Positions 43,428-53,995 of a stretch of DNA of 64,000 nucleotides are shown piece after piece. Each line of letters opens with the position of its first letter. Positions within the stretch are counted from its first letter, which is position 1. Source of the stretch: Zeus faber. Taxonomy: Eukaryota; Chordata; Actinopteri; Zeiformes; Zeidae. A model generated the notes under the pieces. It was not told the origin of the DNA. It was given only the letters and a program-made list of their open reading frames with translations, and ran no database searches. The DNA lies in NCBI GenBank assembly GCA_960531495.1, contig OY482865.1:7789291-7853290 (forward strand), given 5' to 3'. The position numbers and the translations under genes are program-made.

Positions 43428-44505
43428 CGCACGGAGGGTGCGAGGGCAGGGACTCCATTCAGTCAACGACAAACAAATATGCGATGCCGTCTGAGAATGC
43501 AATGTCAGATCGGTCGGCTGATTTGGATTTCCTTAACTCCGTTTGAAGAAACTTTGGGGAACCTAGGAACATAGGTAGCTCGACAGAAAATATCCGCCCT
43601 GAAGGTTTTTTTTAACTGTTTATTTCAGAGTGTTATACAGACAGATATCTATATAGATAGATTGGGAAAAAATGAGCATTATTACATTTTGACCAGCAAG
43701 TTTTTAATTTATATGTTTTTTTTTTTTGTTTGTTTTTTTAGATTTCAGGTAAAAAAAAAAAAAAGACGTAATTACCGGCTAACGGAAACCCAGAGCCAAA
43801 CATCAAGCAAGTGACGAGGGGCCGCAAAGAGGGATAAACTTTACAGCATCCTGTGTGTAGTGCAGTGTGGTCCAACTGAAGGTCACCTTCGCTTCGAATT
43901 GACTTTTGCACCAAATTCACCATCAAAATCGTCGCGGTGCTCGGCATGCGCTGGGGCTCCCGAAGCTTAATGAGCTTCCACGACGAATATAAACATTAAT
44001 AAAAAGGTGAAGGCTTCGAAGGTCGCCTCGCAGGAAGCAGTGAAACAATGGGGTCAACGTTAAGTGTGGTATCGAATTGATTATCATCTGATAGATGAAG
44101 TGAGGGAGGAGATGCAGCTATGACGATCAATGAAGACGCAAAATGGATTCCTCCATCGGTGGAATGATTGATTGCAGCCCATTCCAGTTTCAAAAGCACA
44201 ATACTGGGCGAGATCAATTACACATTCTGCATATCTTCCACAGCACCTTGTTTAGCTTATAATAAATGCTACATAATTTATTACCCCATGTAATAAATAT
44301 GACATCATTCATTATTAATTGGAGTCATTTGAGTAGTAAGGAAAAAAAAAAAAAAAAGACTGAATTACACAAAAACAAAAACACTGTTTCATTTCAGAAA
44401 CAAGAAAAACGGACAAGGAGATCAAAAGAATAAAAAAAAAAAAAAAAAAAGAATAAAAATAAATAAATAAATGATATTGAAATTAATTTCCAAAGAAGTC
44501 AATAT
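43428..44505. other. Unique intergenic DNA, no gene seen
   Basis: T runs (43717-43738), A runs (43750-43763, 44342-44357, 44430-44450) and a duplicated GATAGATT-type word near 43650. No coding signal. Confidence 0.4.
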
Positions 44506-44665
44506 TCCTGAAGAGGCGCCTGGCTGCGGCGCTGCATTAAGCTTTCATGAAAGTGAAAGTTAATTAGATATGATGACTGAACTCCCGGGATCGTAATTAG
44601 CCGAACTGCGTGACTGCTCTCCTGTAATTAAATGTCATTTTCCCTCAGTTCACTGAGCCTGAAAA
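44506..44665. promoter_or_regulatory. Strong candidate conserved non-coding element
   Basis: Unique block with three perfect TAATTA cores (44561-44566, 44594-44599, 44625-44630) within 70 bp, plus CATTAAGCTTTCATGAAAG. It is bounded on both sides by poly-A runs (44430-44450 and 44661-44686). Three homeodomain cores in balanced-GC DNA are well above expectation. Conservation is untested. Confidence 0.42.
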
Positions 44666-45106
44666 AAAAAAAAAAAAAAAAAAAAAGGCAGAAAATGTCA
44701 GATGCGACAAATTCACCTGTGCACCGCGGTCGGATCCTTTGGGCTTTTTTTTAAATGTATTTATTTAGTTTTTGTATTTTGGTGGGTGGTGCCCCCGTTG
44801 ACAAGTCGACTTGGTTTTAAGTTTGTCGTTGTTGTAAATAAAGCGGCACACAGCGTTTGGGCTGGCCTTCGGATCAGGACGGAGAAAGACCCCGGACGTA
44901 GAAAATGTACCACAAGCATTAAATAGCATGATCATTATATATATATATGTCCCTGACTTGGACATAATGTGAATAAAAAAACAACGAAAACTCATAATGA
45001 AGCCCTCAAAACACCACTTTCACATTTCTGAAGCACATCAACGGAGCGCTCACACTGTCCTACTTTGCGTCGCTGGCAGAGTCCACGTTGACGCGCGTTG
45101 GGGGCC

Positions 45107-45125
45107 GGGGGGGGGGGGGGGGGGG
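45107..45125. repeat. Poly-G run (about 19 bases)
   Basis: G homopolymer preceding a pyrimidine tract. Confidence 0.9.
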
Positions 45126-45160
45126 AGGGGTGTTGCAGGTGAGAATGAGATATCACCCCA

Positions 45161-45213
45161 TCCCCCTCCTCCCCCCTCCTCCTCCCTCCTCCCCCCTCCT
45201 CCTCCCTCCTCCC
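45161..45213. repeat. CCT-rich polypyrimidine tract, left arm
   Basis: Two copies of a 20-bp unit (CCCCCCTCCTCCTCCCTCCT) with flanking CCT sequence. It is the reverse complement, exactly over at least 28 bp, of the polypurine tract at 45308-45356. Confidence 0.93.
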
Positions 45214-45307
45214 AGCAGGTGTCGTGTGCCGGGGGCACGAGGACAAACCCTGGAGGAGACGGCGAGCCCGTCCGGCGGTGGACGCGGCGGGTCTCTTGTC
45301 ACGTGTC

Positions 45308-45396
45308 GGAGGGGGAGGAGGGGGGAGGAGGGAGGAGGAGGGGGAGGAGGGGGGGGTCAGATCTGTGGGGGTGGGGGGGGGGGGGGGCGGGGGGGA
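45308..45396. repeat. GGA-rich tract and poly-G, right arm
   Basis: GGAGGAGGGGGGAGGAGGGA-type polypurine sequence (45308-45356) followed after a short break by long G runs (45366-45396). It predicts G-quadruplexes and, with the upstream polypyrimidine arm, a cruciform or triplex. Many overlapping Gly-rich and Pro-rich frames here are spurious. Confidence 0.93.
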
Positions 45397-45499
45397 CCAA
45401 GGACGACCAGGAGACGCCGCGCCCCCCCCAGCGGGGAAGCCCCCCACCCCGCTGTATATGGCCGTCGGAAATTAACACACGTGTGAGATCCTTCGCCGC

Positions 45500-45501
<2 letters not shown>

Positions 45502-45531
<30 letters not shown>
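45502..45531. repeat. (GT)n microsatellite
   Basis: A GT tract in CpG-rich surroundings. Confidence 0.96.
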
Positions 45532-45534
<3 letters not shown>

Positions 45535-45539
45535 GCTGC

Positions 45540-46165
45540 GCAAACTCATATACGCACGCATGAGCGGCCGCGCTCGCTGCCATGGGTGGAAACACCCACG
45601 GGCGACTAATTATTGCATTATATTTATATACTTATGCTTGTTTTTTTTTTCCCATTTCGCCGATTCTCGGGCCCCGGGAGAGCTTTTCTGCCCGAGACCT
45701 ATCGCCGTCGCAGGGAGAGGCGGTGCGAGCGGGGCCACCCAATTACCTCCGCCCTATGGACAGAAATTGATCACTGTGAATGTAATGAGGCCCCCCCCCC
45801 CCCGCTGTGATTTGAATTAGAACGACGACGACGGCGAAAAAACACCCTCCCACTCATCCCAGACGTTTGCAAATGTGGAGTTGGTCTCATTCCCTCCATT
45901 CGTCCTTCTCCCGCTGCTCTCATTCGCCTAAGAGACGTGTTTTGGCGAGAAAGCCCAAGGTATTTCGGTCTGTACGGTAACGGGGACGTCGCCATCAGAG
46001 TTTCATTCCGCAGGCGTGACGGGAAATAAGAAGCGCCCGTCTTTCCGAATTTTTGCCCACGGATGTCGGCAGGTATCTCACAGAGTTCCTCGTCAATGCG
46101 CCCTGTGAGCGGGCGACACCACAAGACGGAGAAAAGCTTCAACTTAAAAGAAAACTCCGTGTTGA
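45540..46165. other. Unique intergenic DNA, no gene seen
   Basis: Mixed composition with a 13-bp poly-C at 45791-45803. No coding or repeat signal recognised. Confidence 0.4.
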
Positions 46166-46173
46166 CTCCCAAT

Positions 46174-46362
46174 CAGTGGCGTGGATAGGGGCGGGGCCCG
46201 ACGCCCGACGCCCGACGCCCGACGCCCGACGCCCGACGCCCGACGCCCGACGCCCGACGCCCGACGCCCGACGCCCGACGCCCGACGCCCGACGCCCCAC
46301 ACTGATCACGCCGCCCCATCGCCCGTCCAAACAGTGTTTTTTGCATCCTAGCAACGCCTCTG
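46174..46362. mobile_element. hAT-like miniature element with internal heptamer array
   Basis: The ends CAGTGGCGTGGATAGG (plus strand) and CAGAGGCGTTGCTAGG (minus strand) are inverse at 12 of 16 positions. They are flanked by CTCCCAAT (46166-46173) and CTCCCAAA (46363-46370), an 8-bp target duplication with one mismatch, as hAT produces. The 189-bp element has no coding capacity, and more than half of it is a heptamer array. Confidence 0.8.
46197..46297. repeat. CpG-rich heptamer tandem array (CCCGACG), about 14 copies
   Basis: One hundred and one bases of near-perfect CCCGACG units, each with two CpG. Because 7 is not a multiple of 3, the array is read in all three frames as the same Pro-Asp-Ala-Arg-Arg-Pro-Thr repeat, which explains the open frames on both strands. 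It lies inside the hAT-like miniature element. Confidence 0.97.
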
Positions 46363-46370
46363 CTCCCAAA

Positions 46371-47600
46371 CGATGGAAAAATAAGGATTAGACGAAAAAA
46401 TACTGGTGTTTTCCTTGAAATACTTATCCCTGCAGGAACCAACAGTATATACCACCGATTACAAAAACACAGTTAATTATTTAGTGAATTTTGCCATTTA
46501 ATTTGCAGTCCGGCCGCAATCACTGACCCAAAAAAATTTGAGGTTGTAAGAAAAATACATATAAGAAAAATGTGATCACTTCTAAAATATACACTTAAAA
46601 TAAATATCAAAATATAAATATTTATAAACAAAACAAATAAAACCCAACATAACTCAAGCATAAACTTAAAATATACAGTATACTCCATCTAAAAAAAATC
46701 TGTTCCAATGCATTAGTTGAAAATATTAATTAAAAAGTTTTTCAAAGTCTCTAATTGATTTCGCCCACTGATGAAAAGAGAAATCAGGCTGAAGAAGAGG
46801 AGACGGGAAAGAAAAGTTTCTTTGGGGGTTTTTTTTAGCCCCGAGACGGGGATGTGAGCAAACTCGGGGTATGGGAAGTGTGTGTGGCCTCAATGTTTCA
46901 TACAGTCAGTGTAGATTTTGGTTTTTGATACTTAAATATTCATCTGTTGACCGTGTTCCATTTGTTTTGTTCTTGTCTGAAAGAAGGAGGGGAAATGATG
47001 AAAGAGTTAGCCAAAGTGGAGCAATAAAAAAAAAAAAAGAGTAAAGAATTAAGACTTGATTTAAAAAAAAAATAATAGCGCGCATCATTTCTTGCCCCAG
47101 AGGATCTTGCGCGGCTGCCTTGATCTAGTCACCCGAAATCAAACACCTCTAAATGATCTACACACACACAATGCTATTATGCATTGTTGGAATAATTACC
47201 GAGTGGAAATAAAAGGAATAACTTTGAAGTCTGTTGCTTCTCGGGATGATCTCTTTGTAATAAATACTTCTTCAAGTAAGATGGAGTCAAACGTTTCAAA
47301 ATCTGCATTCAGAATTCTGGCGCGACAATTACACAATTATAAACACACACAAATTATACCACATCTTTTTAACCGTGTTTTAACTTTTCCCTCTTTTTCT
47401 TTTATTATTATCATTTTTTTAATCATTGTTGAGAAATGTACAGAAACCTAAAATAATTATTGTTTTTTAGAGCTTTATTTTAGCATTAAGGGACAAAAAG
47501 TAAATGTCTGTTTCATGTGGTTCATATATGCCTTATCCCACTTGAAACAAGTTTTCTGTTTTAAAATTTAAAAATACACAGCAAAAGTTAATCCAAAGAA
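46371..47600. other. AT-rich unique intergenic DNA, no gene seen
   Basis: A 119-codon frame at 47092-47451 shows no domain. A (TA)n tract lies at 47617-47631. Confidence 0.4.
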
Positions 47601-47759
47601 AAAATAAATAAATAAATATATATATATATATGTAATTTTTTCTATTCTTTTGTAACAGCAAATTCGAGAGGAACAAACTCTTCTCCAGCTCTTCTTCTCA
47701 AGCATGGTGTGCTGTAGCTGTGGCTCCGCACCCTGCCTATCTCCCTGCCGGAGGGCACT

Positions 47760-48035
47760 AAAGGTGTCTACGGCTAATTCCACCTGAGCCCTTAATTACC
47801 TCATTAATTTAGTGTGACAGGGTAGGTTAAAACCCCTCTGTGATCCCCAGAAACCGTAGCGGGGCATCCGCCAACGACTGGCGGGTCACAGCCTGCCGCG
47901 CTTCCTTTTAAGGCCCTTACATGTTTAACAAGGTCCAGAAGTAATCCAACACTTTAGCTTTATGGTGCTGAAAATTCGATTTTCGTACATTAATTGCGTG
48001 TCCTTACAGTAAGAGCGAGACTAAGTCCGGGCCAC
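47760..48035. promoter_or_regulatory. Candidate conserved non-coding element
   Basis: Unique block with a TAATTA core at 47793-47798, CTCATTAATTTAG, CGGCTAATTCC near 47771 and TACATTAATTGCG near 47987. Regulatory role inferred from motif density. Confidence 0.35.
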
Positions 48036-48102
48036 GAGAAACCCCGTCTGAGCTCGGGTTTTGAGGGCACTCCGGCTGATGTGGCGGCTAAGCTGTAAGG
48101 GA

Positions 48103-48116
48103 CCCCCCCCCCCCCC
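48103..48116. repeat. Poly-C run
   Basis: A C homopolymer of about 14 bases in C-rich surroundings. Confidence 0.9.
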
Positions 48117-48406
48117 TCTCCCGCACCCCACCCGCCAATCGCCCCACCCCCATGAAACTATCAGTTCGGGATTTCCACCTTGGCTTTAGCTAAGCCATCT
48201 CTTCCATCCGGATCGTTTCAATAAAGGCGAGCGCCGAAGGACAGAGTGTGAGGGAAACACAATGGCTGGGAAGCCTCCTGGAGATCCTATCAAGGTGAGA
48301 GAGTAATAAGGAGCGGGGGCTTATATCGCCCCGGCCGGACGGTGGGGAGTAGAGAGGAGGGCCATCAGGCACGCCCAGCCTTGACTGAGGATGGGATTAG
48401 GGCACG

Positions 48407-48409
<3 letters not shown>

Positions 48410-48450
<41 letters not shown>
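48410..48450. repeat. (GA)n microsatellite
   Basis: A pure GA tract of about 41 bp. Confidence 0.97.
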
Positions 48451-48453
<3 letters not shown>

Positions 48454-48519
48454 GACGGGAATTGAGAGATAGGGCGGGTGGGCGGGGGTGGAAAGGATGA
48501 GCGAAGGAGGGCGGCGGAG

Positions 48520-48680
48520 AGGAAGATTGATGGCTGGCAGGTCCTCGCCGGGCGATTTCCCCTTCTCTGCGGGCCGCGCCGGGGCCCGGGGAGCCTCCGA
48601 CCGCACCGCGGAGCGGGGAGGGGCGGGCGGGGGACGGACAGATGGCGGCGGCGGCGGCGGCGGCGGAGAGACGGGAGGGG
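48520..48680. other. GC-rich block with (GGC)n
   Basis: CpG-rich and G-rich, with a seven-copy GGC repeat near 48643-48665 followed by poly-A. It has promoter-like composition but no exon is recognised. Confidence 0.35.
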
Positions 48681-48779
48681 GCTATAAAAAAAAAAAAATC
48701 ACAGAACTGCCGAGAAGGGGAGGAGGCGACTTTTAGGTAATCAGCGAGAGACGGAAACTTCCGAGGAGTTGGAGGAGGG

Positions 48780-48810
48780 GAGGGGGAAAAAAAAAAAAAA
48801 GGGGGGCGTC
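48780..48810. repeat. Poly-A flanked by G runs
   Basis: About 14 A between GGGGG and GGGGGG. Confidence 0.85.
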
Positions 48811-49159
48811 GATACTTTGACAGGCGGGAGGACGTGCCCTTGAGGATTCAAAAAAAAAAATAAAAGATGATTAAAAAGTCGTCATCCCGTTGCCCCGTCG
48901 TCTTTTTCCAGAAGGCTCCGTGAGAAATATACTTTCCGCGCACGTAATCTATTTAACGTCGTGTCCGAGAAATTCATGGAATAAATATCTGGTTGCGTTT
49001 TGTGCTTGGGGACGTGGGGCAGGGACGGAACTGTCCAATAAAAGGCGACGGGGTTGAGGGAACACAAGTGATCGTCTACCGCTAAATTGCGTATCGATGT
49101 CCAGCCTCCGCAGAAAGTGCCCGGCAATTATTGGGCGTTGGTTAAATGGGACTCCCCTT

Positions 49160-49520
49160 CCCCTCACAGAGGACCGGACCAGACCATTCCGTGTCCTTCC
49201 GGAAGCGCGTCAAGCGCCGGGGCTCTCCGGCGCGGCTTCCCGAGAGGGCGAGGCGGACGCCGCTCCCTCACGCGCCGCCGACGCGCAGCGGGTGCGAACA
49301 TGGTTTTCTCCGGGGACGCGGCCGGGCTGCCACGCCGGAGCGGCGCCGAGACGGCACGGCGCCACGTGCCGCGGGCGAGTCAACCTCCCCTCCGACCGAG
49401 GGATGCGGCCCCCTTTTTATTTGCGGCGGTCCTAGAATCGATGGGGCGCCGTCGTGCAAGCCGGGGTCCCCGTCACCGTCGACGGCCCCGGCGGTGATAA
49501 TCACGCCGGGCTTATTCGGG
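49160..49520. promoter_or_regulatory. CpG island-like block
   Basis: Very high density of intact CpG (GAAGCGCGTCAAGCGCCG near 49202, GCGCCGCCGACGCGCAGCG near 49273, CGGAGCGGCGCCGAGACGG near 49334). Overlapping frames of 112 to 153 codons on both strands are a by-product of GC-rich DNA and show no recognisable domain. Further CpG-rich DNA follows at 49880-50060. Confidence 0.4.
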
Positions 49521-49698
49521 GGGGATTGATCCATAAGTGAATCTATTGCGACACAGCAAGATCGATGTCGCCGTCTGAAGTCTGGAAAGTGTGGGCGTGA
49601 CTCTCCGCTAGGCTCGCGAAAGCGCGGTGTCTGGTTATGATCGGCTTTGACTGGAGACAAATTTTTGTTTTGTTTTTTTTCCCCTCCTCTGCACGTGC

Positions 49699-49720
49699 AC
49701 ACACACACACACACACACAT
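49699..49720. repeat. (CA)n microsatellite
   Basis: A short CA tract. Confidence 0.95.
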
Positions 49721-50069
49721 TTTATTCACACTCCGAAAAGCTGTGGCCCCTTGTCATACGTGTATTTTCACGGTCCCTGCTCCCCTCGGTGTTGTTTACC
49801 ATCCTTTATACCTCGCGACGGCAAGAACAACGGCCTTAATTCACGCTGTGCGCTGACCTTGCGCTATTACACGCCAGGACGAGTGACGAGTGACGGCGCG
49901 CCGGCGGCAAGTGCATCACTCGGGATCGCACCCGGGGGCCGTGCAACCGGGGCCGCGAGCCGAAGAACGCGGCATCCGTCAGTAGACGCACCGTTAACCG
50001 CGCGGGCCGCGCGTTCTTGTTTTCCTTCGACTTATTCCGGGACGAAAGAACGCGGAGTGGCTCGCGTGC

Positions 50070-51190
50070 GTCACGCGAGCGGAAGCGGATTTCGATTTTC
50101 TCACGCCATGTGAGGTCTTGTCGCCATGGTACACTCATTTGCGAGGAAAATACATTTTCCACATGAGCTGGCCCTGTCGATTCATCCTGCGGTATGGATT
50201 TTTTTTTATATCAATAACTCGATGCGTTCTTTACTGGAAGGATCCAATTAGCTGGTTTTGACACGTGGTGAACATGTCTTTACGCCCAAGTCCAATGCTC
50301 ACAATTGATATCGATTGGATTCCGAGCCTGGAATTCATAACCTCTCCGAGTATTTCCTTCCTGCCGCAGCTCCGCCGACCGGAACGGCTGAGAAACAAAA
50401 GGAAAGAAATTGGCGATGGTTTAGAAAGTCACACCTCTGTCCGGGCCTCGGCTCGCTGCGCTCTAACAGTGACAGCAAAAAAAACAATACTAATAATACA
50501 ATTTTAAAAAACACGGCAAAAGACACCTCTCGGAAATACCTGTTTGACATTGAGCAACTACACGTGACGGAAAACGCAATAAACGGCAAGCGGCGTGGGG
50601 GTGAAAAGTGGGAAATATAAAAACTTTCCTTCACCTCAACTTTCCTAAACCCCATCAAAACCGCTATCAAGGCGACAAATCACATCCGTTTGCAGGAAAT
50701 GACCTGATAAGAGTAAAGGCGACGGTAAGAAAGCAGAGATGAGACTCCGTATGTTTTCCCAGCGCCCGCGGGCTTCCTTCCCCCCTCGACCCTTTTTAAA
50801 AACATATTGAATAAACTATACTGCCTGTTTACGGCTCCATTAAATCAACCGGGATAGTGGCGGAGAGCAGAGGGGAGACGCATTACATTGCATTGCATTT
50901 GTGTTATTGGTCGAATATCTCCGGCCTGTGAGGGGGAGGGGGTGATGTCTTGTGCAGGTGGGGCAAATGAAGAAAGAGAGCGACGGAGGCGGCAAGGATG
51001 TGCCACAGCTATATGTCCTTTCTGATAAGTGAGTTTTCACTTGCCTTCACCACCACCACCCGCCCCGCCCAACGCCCCCCCGACTCCCTCTCTATCGCTG
51101 TAATAAGAGTTGACACCTATTTGTGACATATGACTGTATCTCGGATTGCCTGCGGCGTGATTGCATCTCAACGCCCCGCTCAGCTTGCGA
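50070..51190. other. Unique intergenic DNA, no gene seen
   Basis: The 50770-50860 and 51095-51190 parts look like weak conserved-element candidates (CTCCATTAAATCAACCGG; GTGATTGCATCTC). The rest is unremarkable. Confidence 0.35.
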
Positions 51191-51192
51191 TA

Positions 51193-51466
51193 GAGGGATG
51201 GAGGGATAGAGCGATGGGGGGGCGGGGTGGGGTGGGGTGGGGTGGTGATGGAGGGGTATGCAGCGCGAATGTGCTCCTCGTTGTGATATCTGTAGCAGAC
51301 ATGGAGAGAGGGAGGGAGGGAGGGAGATAGAAAAACGTGGATGTGCACAGCTTATGAGGGCCTTGCTGTCGAATACATTGCAGGGAACAGTGGGGTGGTT
51401 GGATGGATGGTTGGATGGATGGATGGATGGATGGAGCAAGGGATTGAGCGATGGATGGATGGATGG
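51193..51466. repeat. Clustered GGAT/GGGT/GGGA purine-rich repeats
   Basis: GGGGT units (51222-51244), GGGA units (51309-51326) and GGAT units (51398-51466) in the same 270-bp stretch. A further GGAC/GGAT patch lies at 51757-51800. It gives Trp-Met-Asp-Gly and Pro-Ser-Ile-His frames that are spurious. Confidence 0.9.
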
Positions 51467-52415
51467 GCAGGCAGAAAAACCACTGGGTGGGAGTAATGTC
51501 CATTTTTCAGTGAAATACGCATATAAGAACACACACCCCGGACAGGGTGCATTGAACAAAACAACACATTCCTAAATTTGTGTGGCAAATGCCAAATAAT
51601 TTTCATCCCTTGAGTGACGGTTTGCATGGTCATTGTATGGTAGGGTTTGTATGGTCATGGGGCTTATGTGTTGACATGAGGGTAACTGGGCTGGCACGGG
51701 CACAGCTGAGCCTGGCCCCATCACTCCAAGACTCCCCTTCCCAGAGCGGGGAGGGGGAGGGATGGACGGACGGATGGACGGATGGACGAATGGATGCATG
51801 CAGGGATATTGGTGATAAAAGAACGGCCACCTTGTGTCCCTCTAATGTCAAATGTGTCTGTTTCCCAGGGAATGTCATGAGAATGTACCATGACAATCGT
51901 GAAAATAAAATGTTAAATAAATCAACACCGAGATGCCTACCAGACCACTAGCAAATTATTTCCAGTGCCATAAGAAAAATGATTTTATACTTGACAAGAC
52001 CCGAAGGTGTGGAGCTCCCTAAATCGTGTCACGGAAGGAATACTTGAGTCTTAACTTGACCCTCTGTCTCCTGTTCGCATTTTCAAGGACTTGGTCTCGA
52101 AAAAAGAAAATGGCCTGTGTGCGTGAATATATTTGTACGCTTTTATTATTTTTTTGTATTATATATTTTTTATTACAATTTTTATGTTCTCCTCCTATTT
52201 TTTGAGCATGCTTTATGCATTTTTTAATGCTGTTTTAATCTTTCATATAAATAAATATTTGATATATATGTATATATATATAAATATAGCTTTTTTTTTT
52301 TTTTTTTTGCTTAACCCAAGATACTGTCAATACTGTATAACTATGTAAGTAACGTTTTTTTTACACTATGGCCTAACAATTTCCTGTGAAGGATGAATGC
52401 AGAAAAAATTGCCGC

Positions 52416-52925
52416 TGTCATGATCCTTCCCCTGCCGTGATCCTATCTGTCTCTGTCTCCCTGTAGCTCCCCGTCTGTCACTGTGTTCCTCTGTCCCTCT
52501 CTGGCTCCCTCTGTCTGTGCCTGGGTTCATGTCACTGCACGCCTGTCCCCTGTCAGTTATCGTACCACCTGTCTCCACTTCCCTTGTCACTCCCCTTGCA
52601 TTTAACCTGGTGCTATTCACTCTGTCGGTGTTGGTTCGTGCTTGTATCTGCCTCCGTTTTCTGCCTAGGTTGCTGCATGCCCGTTCCCCCTTTCCACGTC
52701 CGCGCCTGTTTCCCTGGGCGTGCCCTGGACTCCTGGCTCCTGGTCCCTGAGTCCGGCTTCCCTGCCCGGTCGTGAGTCTCCTGTCTTCCCGTCACAGTCC
52801 TAGCCCGTCCCGATCCCCCGTCCGTTGCCTGTTCCGGATCCTGTATTCCCTCAAACCCCTATCAATATTCCCGAACAGTGTAGCTTGCAATTGGGTTCCA
52901 CAGCCCGACCATCCCACCCGTGACA
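52416..52925. mobile_element. Solo LTR, probably Ty3/gypsy type
   Basis: The 510-bp segment starts TGTCA and ends TGACA, the inverted TG...CA termini of a long terminal repeat, and is flanked by a perfect 5-bp target-site duplication GCCGC (52411-52415 and 52926-52930). The body is pyrimidine-rich on the plus strand, as I recall for fish gypsy LTRs. No primer-binding site, gag, pol or second LTR follows, so this is the product of recombination between two LTRs. A 5-bp duplication fits gypsy but also some other LTR classes; the orientation is not certain. Confidence 0.88.
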
Positions 52926-53004
52926 GCCGCTCATTATTCAGTAAGGTCCTTGAGTAAATACCTATTTGAATGACTTGACCAGACCAGACTTGAATGACCA
53001 GTAT

Positions 53005-53065
53005 TACGTTTGGTCGTCCTGCAGCTTTTTTTAGCCTTCAAAAAAGCTGCAGACGACCAAACGTA
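53005..53065. repeat. Near-perfect hairpin, about 26-bp arms
   Basis: TACGTTTGGTCGTCCTGCAG and the inverse CTGCAGACGACCAAACGTA pair with one bulged C; the stem continues through poly-T/poly-A around a loop of about 8 bases. Outside the stem CCAGTAT and ATAACTGG extend the symmetry imperfectly. It lies 75 bp beyond the solo LTR and could be a tiny fold-back element. Confidence 0.93.
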
Positions 53066-53132
53066 TAACTGGAGGTCAGTAACTTTCTAGGCTTTGGAAG
53101 ATGAAGAAAGTATACTGTATGCACAATCAGGC

Positions 53133-53135
<3 letters not shown>

Positions 53136-53166
<31 letters not shown>
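53136..53166. repeat. (CA)n microsatellite
   Basis: A pure CA tract. Confidence 0.97.
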
Positions 53167-53168
<2 letters not shown>

Positions 53169-53819
53169 CATGATCAGTATATTTTCTTTATAAATCTAGA
53201 CAAAACCTATTGGTGCTCAATCTTTGTCCCCCTTTCACATTCTCTCACACTAGAGACTACAGCAGCAGTGCAGCAGAATCTGAAAAAATGACAAAACTGA
53301 GTAAATGACTTCAAGCCGTTGAACATCAAAATAAATAAGATTAAAAAAAAAGAAGGTGGGCAGAGCAGGCGGAGGAAAATGAGTTACTTGAAACGAGTAG
53401 CTAAACGGTTTCCCGGTGCTATAAAGTGTCCACAGAGCCTCTGGAGTCGCTCCACCGGCGGCGATAGGGAGCGGAGCTGTGGCTGCAGATCAATGGCTTC
53501 TCCTCCGCAGCCCCTCCCCGGCATGATAACAACACACCCCGCTCAGTATGCCCGCCGAGCCCCTGCCACTTCTGACGGGCTGCAGCCCGGGCGGGAAGGT
53601 CACCGGGGGCTAGATAAAGGTGGATGTAGGAGTGTATTCTTTATCATTAAATTACCGGCGACTGAAGGTTTTAACGTGGCGCTTGTATCGGGGATAAGCG
53701 CAGATTGATCCGCCCGAACGCCGAACGGAGGAAGGACGCGGGTAGAAAAAGTCTGCGCGGTAACTAGAAAGTATCCTGTTGATGATGTTTGGTTTTTTTT
53801 TGTTTGTTTGTTTTTCCCA

Positions 53820-53995
53820 CCATTCCAATTACAGCACAATCTCCTGAGGGCAGGAAAGGGCGAAAACCGGAGTATTTCACGGCGCTCCAGCTCGATAATA
53901 ACCTTTTATTTGTGGCATTCGCATGCGTCTCGCAGCCGGATTAAAGCTAAAGGGATATTTCTGCCGGTTCACGTGTTATTAAAATCAATGCCCGC
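53820..53995. promoter_or_regulatory. Candidate conserved non-coding element
   Basis: Unique block with CCAATTACAGCACAATC, CGATAATAACC, GCCGGATTAAAGC and GTTATTAAAATCAATG words. Regulatory role inferred from texture. Confidence 0.3.

Noticed and set aside
43055-43432. A 125-codon Met-Leu-Arg-rich minus-strand frame
   Set aside because: A hexamer satellite is open in every frame. There is no non-repetitive portion that resembles a protein.
44992-45563. Overlapping Gly-rich and Pro-rich frames of 132-188 codons on both strands
   Set aside because: They are translations of poly-G and GGA/CCT simple repeats. Simultaneous openness of many frames is the mark of low-complexity DNA.
46139-46442. 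Arg-Arg-Pro-Thr-Pro-Asp-Ala repeat frames on both strands
   Set aside because: A heptamer array reads identically in all three frames; this is a property of the repeat and not of a protein.
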